Part shown: piece after piece, positions 44,901 through 55,500 of the stretch | Layout of the letters: each line of letters begins with the position of its first letter | How positions within the stretch are numbered: position 1 is the first letter of the stretch | Assembly: GCF_933775445.1 (NCBI RefSeq) | Contig: NC_065873.1 | Span: 2,294,001 to 2,358,000 of the forward strand | Origin: Argentina anserina | Taxonomy: Eukaryota > Streptophyta > Magnoliopsida > Rosales > Rosaceae | Reading direction: 5' to 3' | DNA length: 64,000 bases | The notes under the pieces: generated by a model | What the model saw: only the letters and a program-made list of their open reading frames with translations | What the model was told of the DNA's origin: nothing | The model's database searches: none | Position numbers and translations under genes: made by a program

Positions 44901-46943
44901 ATGTAAATACAAATTCAGTAAATAAAATTTACTAAATTACCCTTTTTACAATTTACTTTTTACATTTACCGAAAGTAAATTATAATTACATTTACCGTAG
45001 GTAAAACTTAATTACATTTACCATACGTAAATAAAATTTACATTTACATTTACCGTTACACAGTAAATTACCAAAATACCCTTTCAGTCGAAACTATTTA
45101 CTCCGCCTCACACGGCGGCGCGTGTGGCACACGCGCCACCTCCGGCCGGCAGCGCGTGGGGCCCACGCGCCGAGCCCAAAACCGGCGCGTGTGGCGCCAC
45201 CACCACCCCAAAACCGTCCTCCTTTCTCCCCTCTTCCTCCCTCCGCTCCTAAGCAGCCCCTACACCACCCCACGCCTCCCCACGCGCCGCCTAAGGCGGC
45301 GGTATTCCTAAAATTCCTCCTCCTCCGATTCTCACTCCACAATCATTCTAAACTATCCCAAATTCAACAAATTTCAATCCACAATCACACACCAACAACA
45401 ATCACTTCCATACTTACCTAGATCGTATAGTGGGGCTCTTGGAACTCGTCGGAGATGGATGGATCGTCGGTGGAGCTCGATCCTTCAAGGGTGACTTGCC
45501 TCGGCTCGAGTTGCATAGTGGTAGCTCATCTACGGCGTCGGAGGGAAGAGAGAGGTGTGGATCGTGTGCTTGCGTCGGCGGAGGGCTGCTCGAACGGCGG
45601 AGAACTGGAACCTGTTGTTGCTGGGCTCGGTGTGGTTCGATGATCTTCGCGGCGACGCTGGAGCTTGTGCCATGATCGGTGGGACGTCGCGTCGAGCTGC
45701 TGAGTGCCATGGAGCCGGCGGTGAGGAACACCTCCCTCGGATGAGGGAGATCGAAGGTCGAAGCCGAGGGAGGGGGAGAGCTCGGGTGAGAGGGGGAAAG
45801 AACGAGAGAGAAGAGAGAGAAAGTGAGAGGGAGGCGGAGAGAAACTGAGGGTTTCCAAAAGTGGAAACCCTAATCACAAAACATTCTATTTATACTCGTT
45901 TCCAAATCGGAAACTAACTTCCGACGTTAATAACTTTTACATCCGACGTCCGATTCGAACGTGTCACATGTCCACGCACTCGTATCGACGAGCTCTACAA
46001 CTTTCGTGAAGGAAGTTTTCGCAACCGATCGACGGAATAAAAGTCGATATAAACGTTACGGAAATGTAACGTTTTTCAATTTAAACGTTCCGAGAACGTT
46101 TCCGTTTCTCGTTTACTAACGTCGCAACCAAATACGTTCATTCTAATAAAATTCGAAATTTTATAGAATTCCAAATCAAACTAACATTGTTTAAAATTTA
46201 GGGTTATCACATATAAAAACTCAAAATTTCAAAGTCGTTAAACACCAAACAATCTCAAAGAAATCGAAATCATTTAAAATGCCATAGCGAATCATCTTTG
46301 AGTTCAAAATACAACTCAGTCAAACCGATTATTACAAACCAAATTATAATTCAACATTATAACAAATGGAATGTATAATCCTCACAACAACCTCACAAGA
46401 TAGTCACACCAAATCCTCACACAAGTTGGAGATAAATAACTTCAAGTCCTCTAAGCGGTCCGTCAATTCCTGATAATCTACACATACGGAGTTATCCACT
46501 ACACCATCGAATTGGTGCACCGGGATTGTAAGCACAAACCCGGTAAGCTTTACAGCTCGTATGAGTAAAATGAAAATATAACTCGCATAACAATATATCC
46601 ACAAATCAAATAAATATAAATACACTCATGAGTCAATTGACGGACCATCTGGTTGTCCCAAAGAAAAATGAAACGAAGCGCTCATGAGAAATTAAGCAAC
46701 CATTCTGGTTACCCAAATGCATTTATAATACGGGTACTAAAGAACGCTGGTACACATATGTTACTCCTCTCGTAGTACACCGCCGATATTGGGCAACCAC
46801 CCGCTACCCAACATCCAAAAATATGAGTACTCATGAGCAGATAACCACCTGTTACCTCACATGCAGTACTCCGGCAGACAGACTAGAGCTCTAACTGTAT
46901 CGTAACTTTCGCCCGGCCAAAGGCTAGGTTCCGACATGCCAAT

Positions 46944-47227
46944 CACGTACAATAATCACACCTCATATTGTACCAAAAATCAAGTCCGAAGACAAATCAA
47001 TATTTTAACAATCTCCATGTTAAATTCACGTACAATAATCACACCTCATATTGTACAAATCAAAATCACGTACAATAATCACACCTCATTTTGTACAAAT
47101 TAAAATCACGTACAATAATCACACCTCAAATTGTACAAAACAAAATCACATACAATAATCACACCTCATATTATACAAATCAAAATCAGGTACAATAATC
47201 ACACCTCATATTGTACAAATCAAAATC
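46944..47227. repeat. 40-bp tandem array from one hairpin module
   Basis: (C)ACGTACAATAATCACACC starts at about 46944, 47027, 47067, 47107, 47147 and 47187. The first interval is 83 bp and the others are 40 bp. The GTACAAT...ATTGTAC module alone has been amplified, without the second module of the 83-bp unit. Confidence 0.9.
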
Positions 47228-49101
47228 ACATGTTCGATATATAAATCTCGTCATTAAAATGACATAATCACGATAAAATCCTAACAGTATATTATATAGC
47301 AAACTATATATATATATATATATGTACCTATTTACCATTTATACAATATATATATAATCCACTATATCATATACATGTCTTATTTCATAAACACGTCCGA
47401 AGACAAAAACTCATTCGAAGACAAAACTTGTCCGAAGACAAAACTCGTCCGAAGACAAAACGTTTTAACAAACTCCATGTTAAAATCACGTACAATAATC
47501 TCACATCATATTGTACAAAAATCAAGTCCGAAGACAAATCACATTTTAACAATCTCCATGTTAAAATCACGTACAATAATCTCACATCATATTGTACAAA
47601 AATCAAGTCCGAAGACAAATCAACATTTTAACAAACACTATGTTAAAACCACGTACAATAATCACACCTCATATTGTACAATTTAAATCACATGCTCAAT
47701 AATTAATTCTCGTCATCGAAATAACATATTCACAATGAATTCATAACAGTATATAATATAGCAAACTATATATATAAGTACTTATTTACCATTTATACAA
47801 ATATATATATATTCCACTATATCATATACATGTCGTATTTCAATATTTAAAACTTTTGCAAAAATCTTGAATTCACTGCAAGGGTAGATTCGTAAATATG
47901 TGAGATTTTACTCAACTTCCTTCCTGCGTGCAACTTCCACGACACTGAAAGTAATTTCTTCACTTGTTTCGTCAGTCACCTAATAACATGATAAATGCTT
48001 AGAAAATGATACTTAAAATACCAGGTAACGATTCCAGTACAACTAAATGTTGTTCATAAAACATTGTTCACGGAACACTGTTCATGATTTACTAATCACA
48101 GTTTATTACTAAAACACTGTTCACAGTTACTGTTTTTACTAAAATACTGTTCACAGTACTGTTTGTCATGGCACTGGTCACTGTTTTACCAAAACACTGT
48201 TCACATTTACTATTGCAGAACACTATTCACAATACTATTCATGCGGCGTCACTGTTCACCGACCGCCACCAATCATAACCAAATTTCACCACCACAACCT
48301 AAACAACATTTCCAACAACTTTCTAGTTGACATTAAGGTCTAAATCCGAGCCTAAACAGTCCAAACAACGAAGAACATAAATTCAACACTATTCACAAAC
48401 CCTAGAAATTGAAATTCTTGATTCGGGTACTTACACTTCGATTTGGCTCGATTCCTTTTGTGGGAATGTTGCTGGGACTAAGACAAGCAAAACCCCCCCA
48501 AAAATCTCGAGCTATGGTGGCCGTAGGAGGTGGCGCCGACACATCAGCAACTTCCGGCGGTTGCTGCACCGTGTGTGGTTGTCGCCGGAGTGCAAGGCGT
48601 AGCCCAAAAGATGGAGATCGTCGAGCCCGTCAGTTTGATAGGTGGCACGATACGAGGCGACGTCGGATGGTGGAGAAATCGGCCGGAGAAGATTTTTGGG
48701 TCGGGTGAACAGTACCCGAGCTGATTTTTAGAAAAAAAAACTGATTTTCTGATTTCTAATCTCATCTCCTTCCTTTTATACTATTTTCAAAATCGGAAAC
48801 CAAACTTCCGTTACTAACAACTTCCACATACGACATCCGATTAAAGCGTGTTGCGCGTCTACGAATTGGTATTGACGGATTCTACGACTTTCGTGAAGGA
48901 AGTTTCCTTAAAAGAATGACGAATTAAAAGTCAACTCTTGGGTCAAATAAACTTAATCGAATAACACACATTTAGCTCTCGAAACTAATTTCTACTTCGA
49001 ACGACAAAATAAAAGGCATAAAATGTGAATTAAATCAAATTACCATTCCCTTAATTTCTGATAAATTAAAAGAAATGGTATTGAAAATTTGGGTTATTAC
49101 A

Positions 49102-49225
49102 GAGATGGAAGTGAAAAACTTCGCCGTTGTAAAATCTCATCAGTTAGTAAACGCTCATGAAGAGCCTTCCAAACAACTAGAGTTTTGCGGGGTTGAATTG
49201 TTTTACGCCAATTGCGGGTTTACTT
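49102..49225 (-). mobile_element. LINE remnant, continuation upstream of the LTR insertion
   Basis: The minus strand reads KTLVVWKALHERLLTDEIL and RRSFSLP, the first half of the LINE zinc-binding RVT-associated domain. It joins in frame with SRCSFCGS at 36368 when the solo LTR and one GAGAT copy are taken out. Further 5' LINE sequence is not recognisable beyond about 49225. Confidence 0.75.
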
Positions 49226-49999
49226 TACTCCTCAGCTACTCGCCTACTCCATTGAGCCTTTGTTTTCATCATTCAAAGAAATAGATCGATCGTAGGCCAG
49301 GTAAGGTTTCTAACGTTCAAGAAATCATTGTAGTTGGATAATAAGATCATGTTCAAGAGGGAACAGTTATCCAATCTGCAGATAACAATGTCTAGTTCCA
49401 TACTTCCATGGAATTCTATATCGTCATCGAGAATCTCCTTCTTCATTTAGGCGATCTCGCAGCCTATTTTTTTCCTGTCATTATCAGTATGTTAAAAAAA
49501 ATGAAGTTTATATGGCTATATGCTCATAGTTTCATACTCCCACGTTGTCTTAGTTGCCAGATGTGATTCGGTATCCCCCCAACTTCTGAAGCATCATTCT
49601 TTGACCTTATTTTTGCTACTCCTTTACTCCTGAACCCATCTTTTCTCCGTCATTTTTTTATTTTTGGAAATAGGGTTGCGTTAGTTTAGTCCATAATTGC
49701 ATAAACTTGGTCTAATCTGAGCTGTTCCTGATCTCAGCAAGGGTACAGAAAACTGAGATACTTGTAACGATTTAGAATGCAACTGCTATTTAGATATGAT
49801 TAGCTAGAAATATCTTATTTAAAAAAGGGATGTTATGTATCGGGCGACATACTTCATACTTGGTATAAATATGTCACTTCATTTCATTCCCCTCCATGCA
49901 TCGAGCTCATCGAGCATGAATCTATTAATTGATTAGCTTCAAAGAAAACAAACCCTTTTGTTGATCCAAATCCATATACAGGAAAAGAAAGATTCAAAT
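49226..49999. other. Upstream region of the RSL2-like gene
   Basis: Non-coding DNA between the LINE stub and the second RSL gene. Apart from the TATA box at 49864 I see no named motif. A T-rich stretch ending TATACAG just before the start codon (49974-49980) could be a splice acceptor of a 5' UTR intron. Confidence 0.4.
49864..49870 (+). promoter_or_regulatory. TATA box of the RSL2-like gene
   Basis: TATAAAT in TGGTATAAATATGTCACTTC, 136 bp before the ATG, and similar to the box of the paralogue at 25628. Confidence 0.6.
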
Positions 50000-51447
50000 A
50001 TGGAGTATGTTGGAGCTGTTTCAGAAGGAGAATGGAGTTCATTGAGTGGGATGTACACTGCTGAGGAAGCGGATTTCATGGCCAGGTTGCTAGAGAACTG
50101 TCCACTATCAAGCATGCCAGGCATGGCATTCCCAGATGCCTTTTGGCAAGGCAATGAAGAATCAACAATGCACATGTCAGGCAACTTTGAAGGTTCACAT
50201 TGTTCTTTAGAAACTACAAATTCTAACTTCATCGCTTCAAGCAATGGAAACTACTTGAGCGATTCTCAACGAATGCTGGCAACAAACAACGATAATAGCT
50301 CTATGTCGATAGATTTCGGTATCGGGGATGTGAAAACCATCAATACCTACCTTGTTGAGGGAAATGAGCATGATCAGTGCTCAAACCAAGAAACAAGTGA
50401 AGGCAACATCGACGAATCTGGTGGAAGCAGGCCTGAAGCTGTCAATCTTGAGAAGAGATCTCAAAGTAGCCTCCCCAAGGCTAACTCCATGAAAAGATCT
50501 CAAAGTTCAGACGATGTGAGTATATAACTATAACTAAACATTGACGCATAGTTTCTTTCCATCAAATGTAATTATTGTACTTGGTAGTGTGAGCATTCTC
50601 TAACCATGGATTCAATGTTGCAGGTTAAAATGAACAAGATGAGCATGAAGGCAAAGAAGAGCCTGCGGGTTACAACTAGTAACATTGAAGATAGTAATGC
50701 CGGCCCCAACAAACAGAGTTCGAGTAGTTGCTGCTCAGAAGATGACTCCAATTTTTGTAAGGATGTGAGTGGAGGGTTTAGTCCAACTTCAAGCTTAAGC
50801 ACAAAGGACGCTGCAGCTCCTGACTTGAATGGAAAATCAAGAGCACGAAGGGGGTCAGCCAGTGACCCACAGAGCCTCTACGCAAGGGTATAAGCCTACA
50901 CCTGATCTCAAAAACCTTTGTTGCATAGTCAATACTAAATACATATAATCAACTAAAATTTGTATCCTTTGTATTTTGCAGAAACGAAGAGAGAAAATAA
51001 ATGAGAGGCTGAGAGTTCTGCAGAATCTTGTGCCAAATGGAACCAAGGTAGGCAATACTTTGAGTTTGAGACGGCCAATTTTAATGCAAGTTTTTCATTC
51101 ACCCTGAAACTAATTATCTACCTGTGTGGAATTGCAGGTTGATATTAGCACCATGCTCGAGGAAGCGGTCCACTATGTGAAGTTTTTACAACTCCAAATT
51201 AAGGTAAGGATGTAACATCTTGCTCCTTATATAATCTTTCCAACTACGCAGAACTAAGTAGAATCTGAAGCCATGAAGTTCGTAAGTTGTTCCTATCTAA
51301 TGACCTCATTTGTATAACGACATTGTTTGGTTGCTTGCGCTTGTGTAGCTGTTAAGTTCTGATGACATGTGGATGTATGCTCCCATCTGTTACAATGGAA
51401 TGGACCTTGGTCTTGATCGAAAACTCACCACGCCAAGCCAACCGTAG
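50000..51447 (+). CDS. RSL2: RSL2-like root-hair bHLH transcription factor
   Basis: Five exons (50000-50515, 50624-50887, 50982-51047, 51138-51203, 51349-51447) give 336 residues. The N-terminus GEWSSLSGMYTAEEADFMAR matches Arabidopsis RSL2/bHLH85. The middle is Ser/Asn-rich. The C-terminus has RGSASDPQSLYARKRREKIN, then LRVLQNLVPNGTKVDISTML and EEAVHYVKFLQLQIKLLSSD, with DMWMYAPICYNGMDLGL at the end; the bHLH spans about 257-305. Class II RSL factors act in the nucleus, bind E-box/RHE elements and sustain root-hair growth downstream of RHD6/RSL1. ATG 50000 was preferred to the in-frame ATG at 49958, because that 14-codon extension is not RSL-like and follows a possible splice acceptor. RSL2 versus RSL4 assignment rests on the N-terminal motif. 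Confidence 0.93.
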
Positions 51448-52561
51448 AATAACAGCGGGGACTCCAGTTCGTTGTTTTCATTTTCTAGTTTTTTCTTGGC
51501 AATAAGCATTCATTGAGAAACAAGAACCAAATTAGAAGCAGAGAAAACTAATTACAACGAGGCGATGCATTATTACAGGGACGAAGAGGGCAGCTGAATC
51601 CAATTACTTGCAGCGTGGTGATGACTGGTGAGCAAGTGTACTGATCTAAGTGAAGGCTCCGAATAACTGATGGAAGAGCATGCCATTCCACTAGGAGACC
51701 TAGTCAAATTGGTTGGTTTAGACTTTAGACTGTAGAGGGGAAAATCCTCAATCAATAACATTGGGACAAACTGAGTTCCTCTGAGCTTCAAGCACTAAGG
51801 AACGTTGGACCAAAAATGGGAACCAGTGTTCAATCCTAGTCTTTAGAAATAGACAATTTTTTTTCTTTCAAATTCTTTTCTCTACTCTCACCTGTGGGAT
51901 AGGACTGTAAGGTACCCGGAGTGAAACAATTGAAATATACATTTTGAATTTCCGTATCATCCTTACCTGATCATGTATGGATGCAAAGTTGATTGTCACA
52001 ATCAAATGAAATTCACATGCCCGATCAATGACCAGAAAAGGGGCACTCTAAAACTTTAACGCTAGCTGTTTGGAGCAAATTTCTTATCCATACGATTCAA
52101 CTATGACGCCAAGCAAATTTCCCAAGCAATGACCACAAAAGAGGCACTGAGGCACTCTAAAACTCGGCTAGTTAATGTTTTGTGCAAATCTCAGATTCAT
52201 AAGATTTGACTGGTACAGTCAGTTCCATATCAGAAGACAGTAAAATACAAAACCACAATTTAAACAAGGGAAAGATTTCAGTATTCCAGGGATGTGAAGA
52301 GAATTGTATGTACTACAGCTAACTCCTTGCAATCCTCCCTACTCTCAAGGGATTGGCATGTTACAGTCCTAAGAAAATAAAATAAAAACAAGACAATTTC
52401 TATTCTGCATGCATTTACAATCCAACACAACGTAGGGGAACATGACCCTAGGAGAATATGATCAGGTCAAAATTCCAGTACTTCAATAAGAAAGATGTAT
52501 AACAATCGTATCCAAGCACCACAGAGATGTAAAGAAAACCCTAATGATGAGTTTCACTCAC
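51448..52561. other. Convergent intergenic region RSL2-like/VSR
   Basis: 3' UTRs and spacer. A phrase built on CAATGACCA(C/G)AAAAG.GGCAC, with CTCTAAAACT after it, occurs twice (52026-52056 and 52126-52165), so a short direct repeat is present. There are no coding frames of note. Confidence 0.45.
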
Positions 52562-55500
52562 TCATGCCCTCTCATCATTCACATGATTGGGAACTTCAGC
52601 TTGGCTGTCTAGAGGCATGTACTGTGCCATTATAGCCCTAATTTCAGAATCCATGTATGACTGCAAAAGCAACTCAAAAAGTGTCAATAACCTAATATAT
52701 TGAATTTTACCTATCGGAAAGATATGTGCCTTTCATAACTATTTCTGGATAACCATCCTGTGACATCAGTAGTTCTTCATAAGTTAAGAGCAAAGAGCTG
52801 ATTTTTCAAAAATTCACGAGTAACCCTGGTAATCGAGAGTGAACCTAAGTGTCAATAACCTTAATAATTTTGACCAAACAGTATGACCCAGGTTCCTTTG
52901 GTCGTAAATACTCCTGTTGGAGTTACATATATACCTGTTTCTTTTGCAGCCAAACAAATAACTATTCCTCTTACATGAATCTCAGATATATGAAACTGAC
53001 CAAAACAAAGTACTAAAACTAAAGTTACATAAGGCAAATACTTTTGTCAATCTAATCAAAGGTTCCCAGATTCTAGAAACTTGCCTATACACTATTCTCC
53101 ATTCCATAATTAAGAATTTTACCGCCAAACTTCATTTTCTTAAAAGCATCTACAAGAAGGCAGTATTTGACAAGACACTGTTGACTTATAAAGTTTTAAA
53201 CAAACACCCAGGCTACTTCAGATTACTAATTGTTGCACATCCTATCTCTGAATCTTTGATAGTCCTTATTAATACTTGATAGAGGTACCATATTTGTCAC
53301 ACAATATTGCAGATATATGCAGGCCAAAGAAAATCAAAGAATACCACCTTAAATTGGAGACTCCAACATCAAATATGAAGACTGAGTTCGTTAAAAAAAT
53401 AAACCAGAAAGAACATACCCGTAATCGATATTTGTACACAAGATATGCCCCACCAGAAGCCATAGCCAAGCCTATTAAGATTACCCACACAGCAGCCCAT
53501 GCAGATGATTTTGATCCTCCAGAAGTCTTGCCTGCAGAGATAAAGTACAGCGCATCAAACAAGGACTTGCAGTGTACATATTTAGAACACATCCTTGAAT
53601 TAAAAAGCTTGAATTGCTGGACTCACTTATGCAGGTATCATGATCTCTGATATACAAAAGATTTCCGCTACATGAGCAGTCGTAACTACCCCATGTATTT
53701 TTACAGCTACATTCAGGACATTGACAGGCTTTCTTCTCTTTGCATTCATCGATATCTGAAGAAAAATCAATGTTAGTGAAAAAGGTCCAGGGTACTTCAC
53801 TGCAAAGTTCCTTATCTGATTCTATTTCAATATGAGTTTGTTGTGTTAATTTTAGTTCTAAAAAGTCATGCAAGCGTCAAACGGACCTAAAACAATAAAT
53901 AATTTATAATGGCTGATGAACTAAAAGTCTGAAAGTCAAAAGTACTAAGCACGGAAACAAAAATAATAATTCAGGCATTCATGAAAGTAAACTGATCATC
54001 TGCTTCAAACTTCATATTGGCTGATCTAATGAAAGCAAGAATCATTGAGTGGGATATCGAACCAACTTCCTTATCCACAATGATTTGGTTAATGTAGTCA
54101 CTAACTTCACAAAAAATATAAGTTTTAATTTTTAAAGCAAATAAGCACTTGCACCACGTCTGCGTACAGTGAACCAGTAAATAAAAAGTTCTGAACAATG
54201 GTTGCAGAATTGTACTTTGTGACTTGATAATTAATAAAATAAATAAATGAATAGGCAGAGGTATGTAAACATATTTGACTATGTAATGAATCTTGTTCCT
54301 CTATCCATGCAAATGCTTTATGTTTCCGGTCATAGATGAAGCATCAAAAGCTAATTAATATTATTACATTGACTATTTACGACATATGCAAGTCAAGAAC
54401 TCATTATGGATTTGTAAAACCTATGAATTGATGCACCACAGCGATCAAAACTGTCTAAAATTGAACTTGTAGACATCAATTAATTTATGTGTTCCGCCTG
54501 TATCACGAAGAAACTTAACAGTTAAATCAAGACTTCATGTCAGGATATTTAGCTTCTCTTACCTTCACAAGTTTTCACACCATCACCTTTAAACCCATTA
54601 GGACACTTGCATTGCAACCCTCCATCATCCTGTTCAGAGAAACACGAGATGGTATTAAGTTCAATTTCTGATAAATAGGAGGCAAATAAAGAAATGAACT
54701 TTTCCTTCAAACAAAGAAGTGTGCAAAACTATCACTTACTGTACAAGCAGTGAAGGCATGCCCATCTCGAGCTTCATGCCAACAACCTCCATTGTTTACC
54801 TTGCACCTCCTGGGCCCACTTGCTGGAAGCCAAATGTAACACTCCTTAATACAAGTATAATGCACAGAAGAAAAGTTTTGCAAGAAGGATAAAACCCTAC
54901 ATATATATATGCGCACACATAATTTGAATGCATTTTTTCATTTACTCCTATAACAGATGCATTTCTCTCAAGTAAAATTTGAGTGATGGGTAAATATGAA
55001 CATAATCAGGACAATCCAAATGAATGTTGATTGAAATTTTTAAACAACTCAAAATAAGCAGTCACAATTCTTGCCCTTACTTTTATTTCCCTAATTAAAT
55101 TTGAGGTGAACGAAAAGCAGAAGTTTCTTTACCTTCACAGGCTGTGTAACCATCACCTTTGAACTGCACACCATCAACCAGGGGGCACTCACATACCCTA
55201 CCTCGGAAAGTATCCTGAGTATTGAAACAAAGGTAAAAGGAAAATAGGGGTTATAATACTGAATCTTTTCATTTATCAAGGAATATCTGATCAGCGGTAA
55301 GTTCAATAATACCTTGCAGGCTGTAAGGTTGGCAGCTTTATTTTGCCAGCAACCACCATTATTGTCCAAACACTCATTTGTCTCGACATCTACGATCAGA
55401 CATTGAATACAAGACTCAAGTTTAGAACGAACAAATCAGAGACGCAACAAAGCACAACGCTAACAAGTAAAAAGGACTTACCAGTACTCAAGCAAACAGC

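Larger units (their letters stand above)
36402..46211 (-). mobile_element. Complete, non-autonomous Ty3/Gypsy (Tekay/Del-like) element
   Basis: Two 3,160-bp LTRs (36402-39561 and 43052-46211) flank 3,490 bp. The element is flanked by TATAA on both sides (36397-36401, 46212-46216). On the minus strand, the primer-binding site TGGTATCAGAGCC (tRNA-iMet) lies two bases after the 5' LTR, and a G-rich polypurine tract precedes the 3' LTR. Pol fragments follow in minus-strand order from 42.6 kb to 39.6 kb, ending in an integrase C-terminus with a chromodomain-like segment (EPVRILDR, LVKVLW, YWELVSDM). That segment, the iMet site and the very long LTRs point to the Tekay/Del chromovirus lineage. All coding parts have stops, and most of RT, RNase H and integrase is deleted or decayed. 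The LTRs look identical, so insertion was recent. Confidence 0.93.
43052..46211 (-). repeat. 5' LTR of the Gypsy element
   Basis: On the minus strand this LTR drives transcription of the element. The likely TATA box is TATAAATA at 45894-45887, after the conserved block (about 46050-45900). Everything else matches the 3' LTR. Confidence 0.93.
36374..49101 (-). mobile_element. Solo LTR (2.92 kb), minus orientation, split 28 bp from its end
   Basis: The LTR consists of 36374-36401 and 46212-49101. It begins TGTAACGACCCCAAAATTTC and ends AATTTGGGTTATTACA. A perfect 5-bp duplication GAGAT flanks it (36369-36373, 49102-49106) and lies inside a LINE. It is a close relative of the 29375-32315 solo LTR (same plan and leader text), but its hairpin array is reorganised (46944-47227). 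Its left 28 bases were separated from the rest by the 9.8-kb element at 36402-46211. Confidence 0.9.

Noticed and set aside
49958..50000. In-frame upstream ATG for the RSL2-like gene
   Set aside because: The 14-residue extension is not RSL-like, and the codons run through a possible splice acceptor (TATACAG) just before 49981. ATG 50000 gives the family N-terminus.
53276..53650. 124-codon plus-strand frame
   Set aside because: It is antisense to the VSR membrane and EGF exons.
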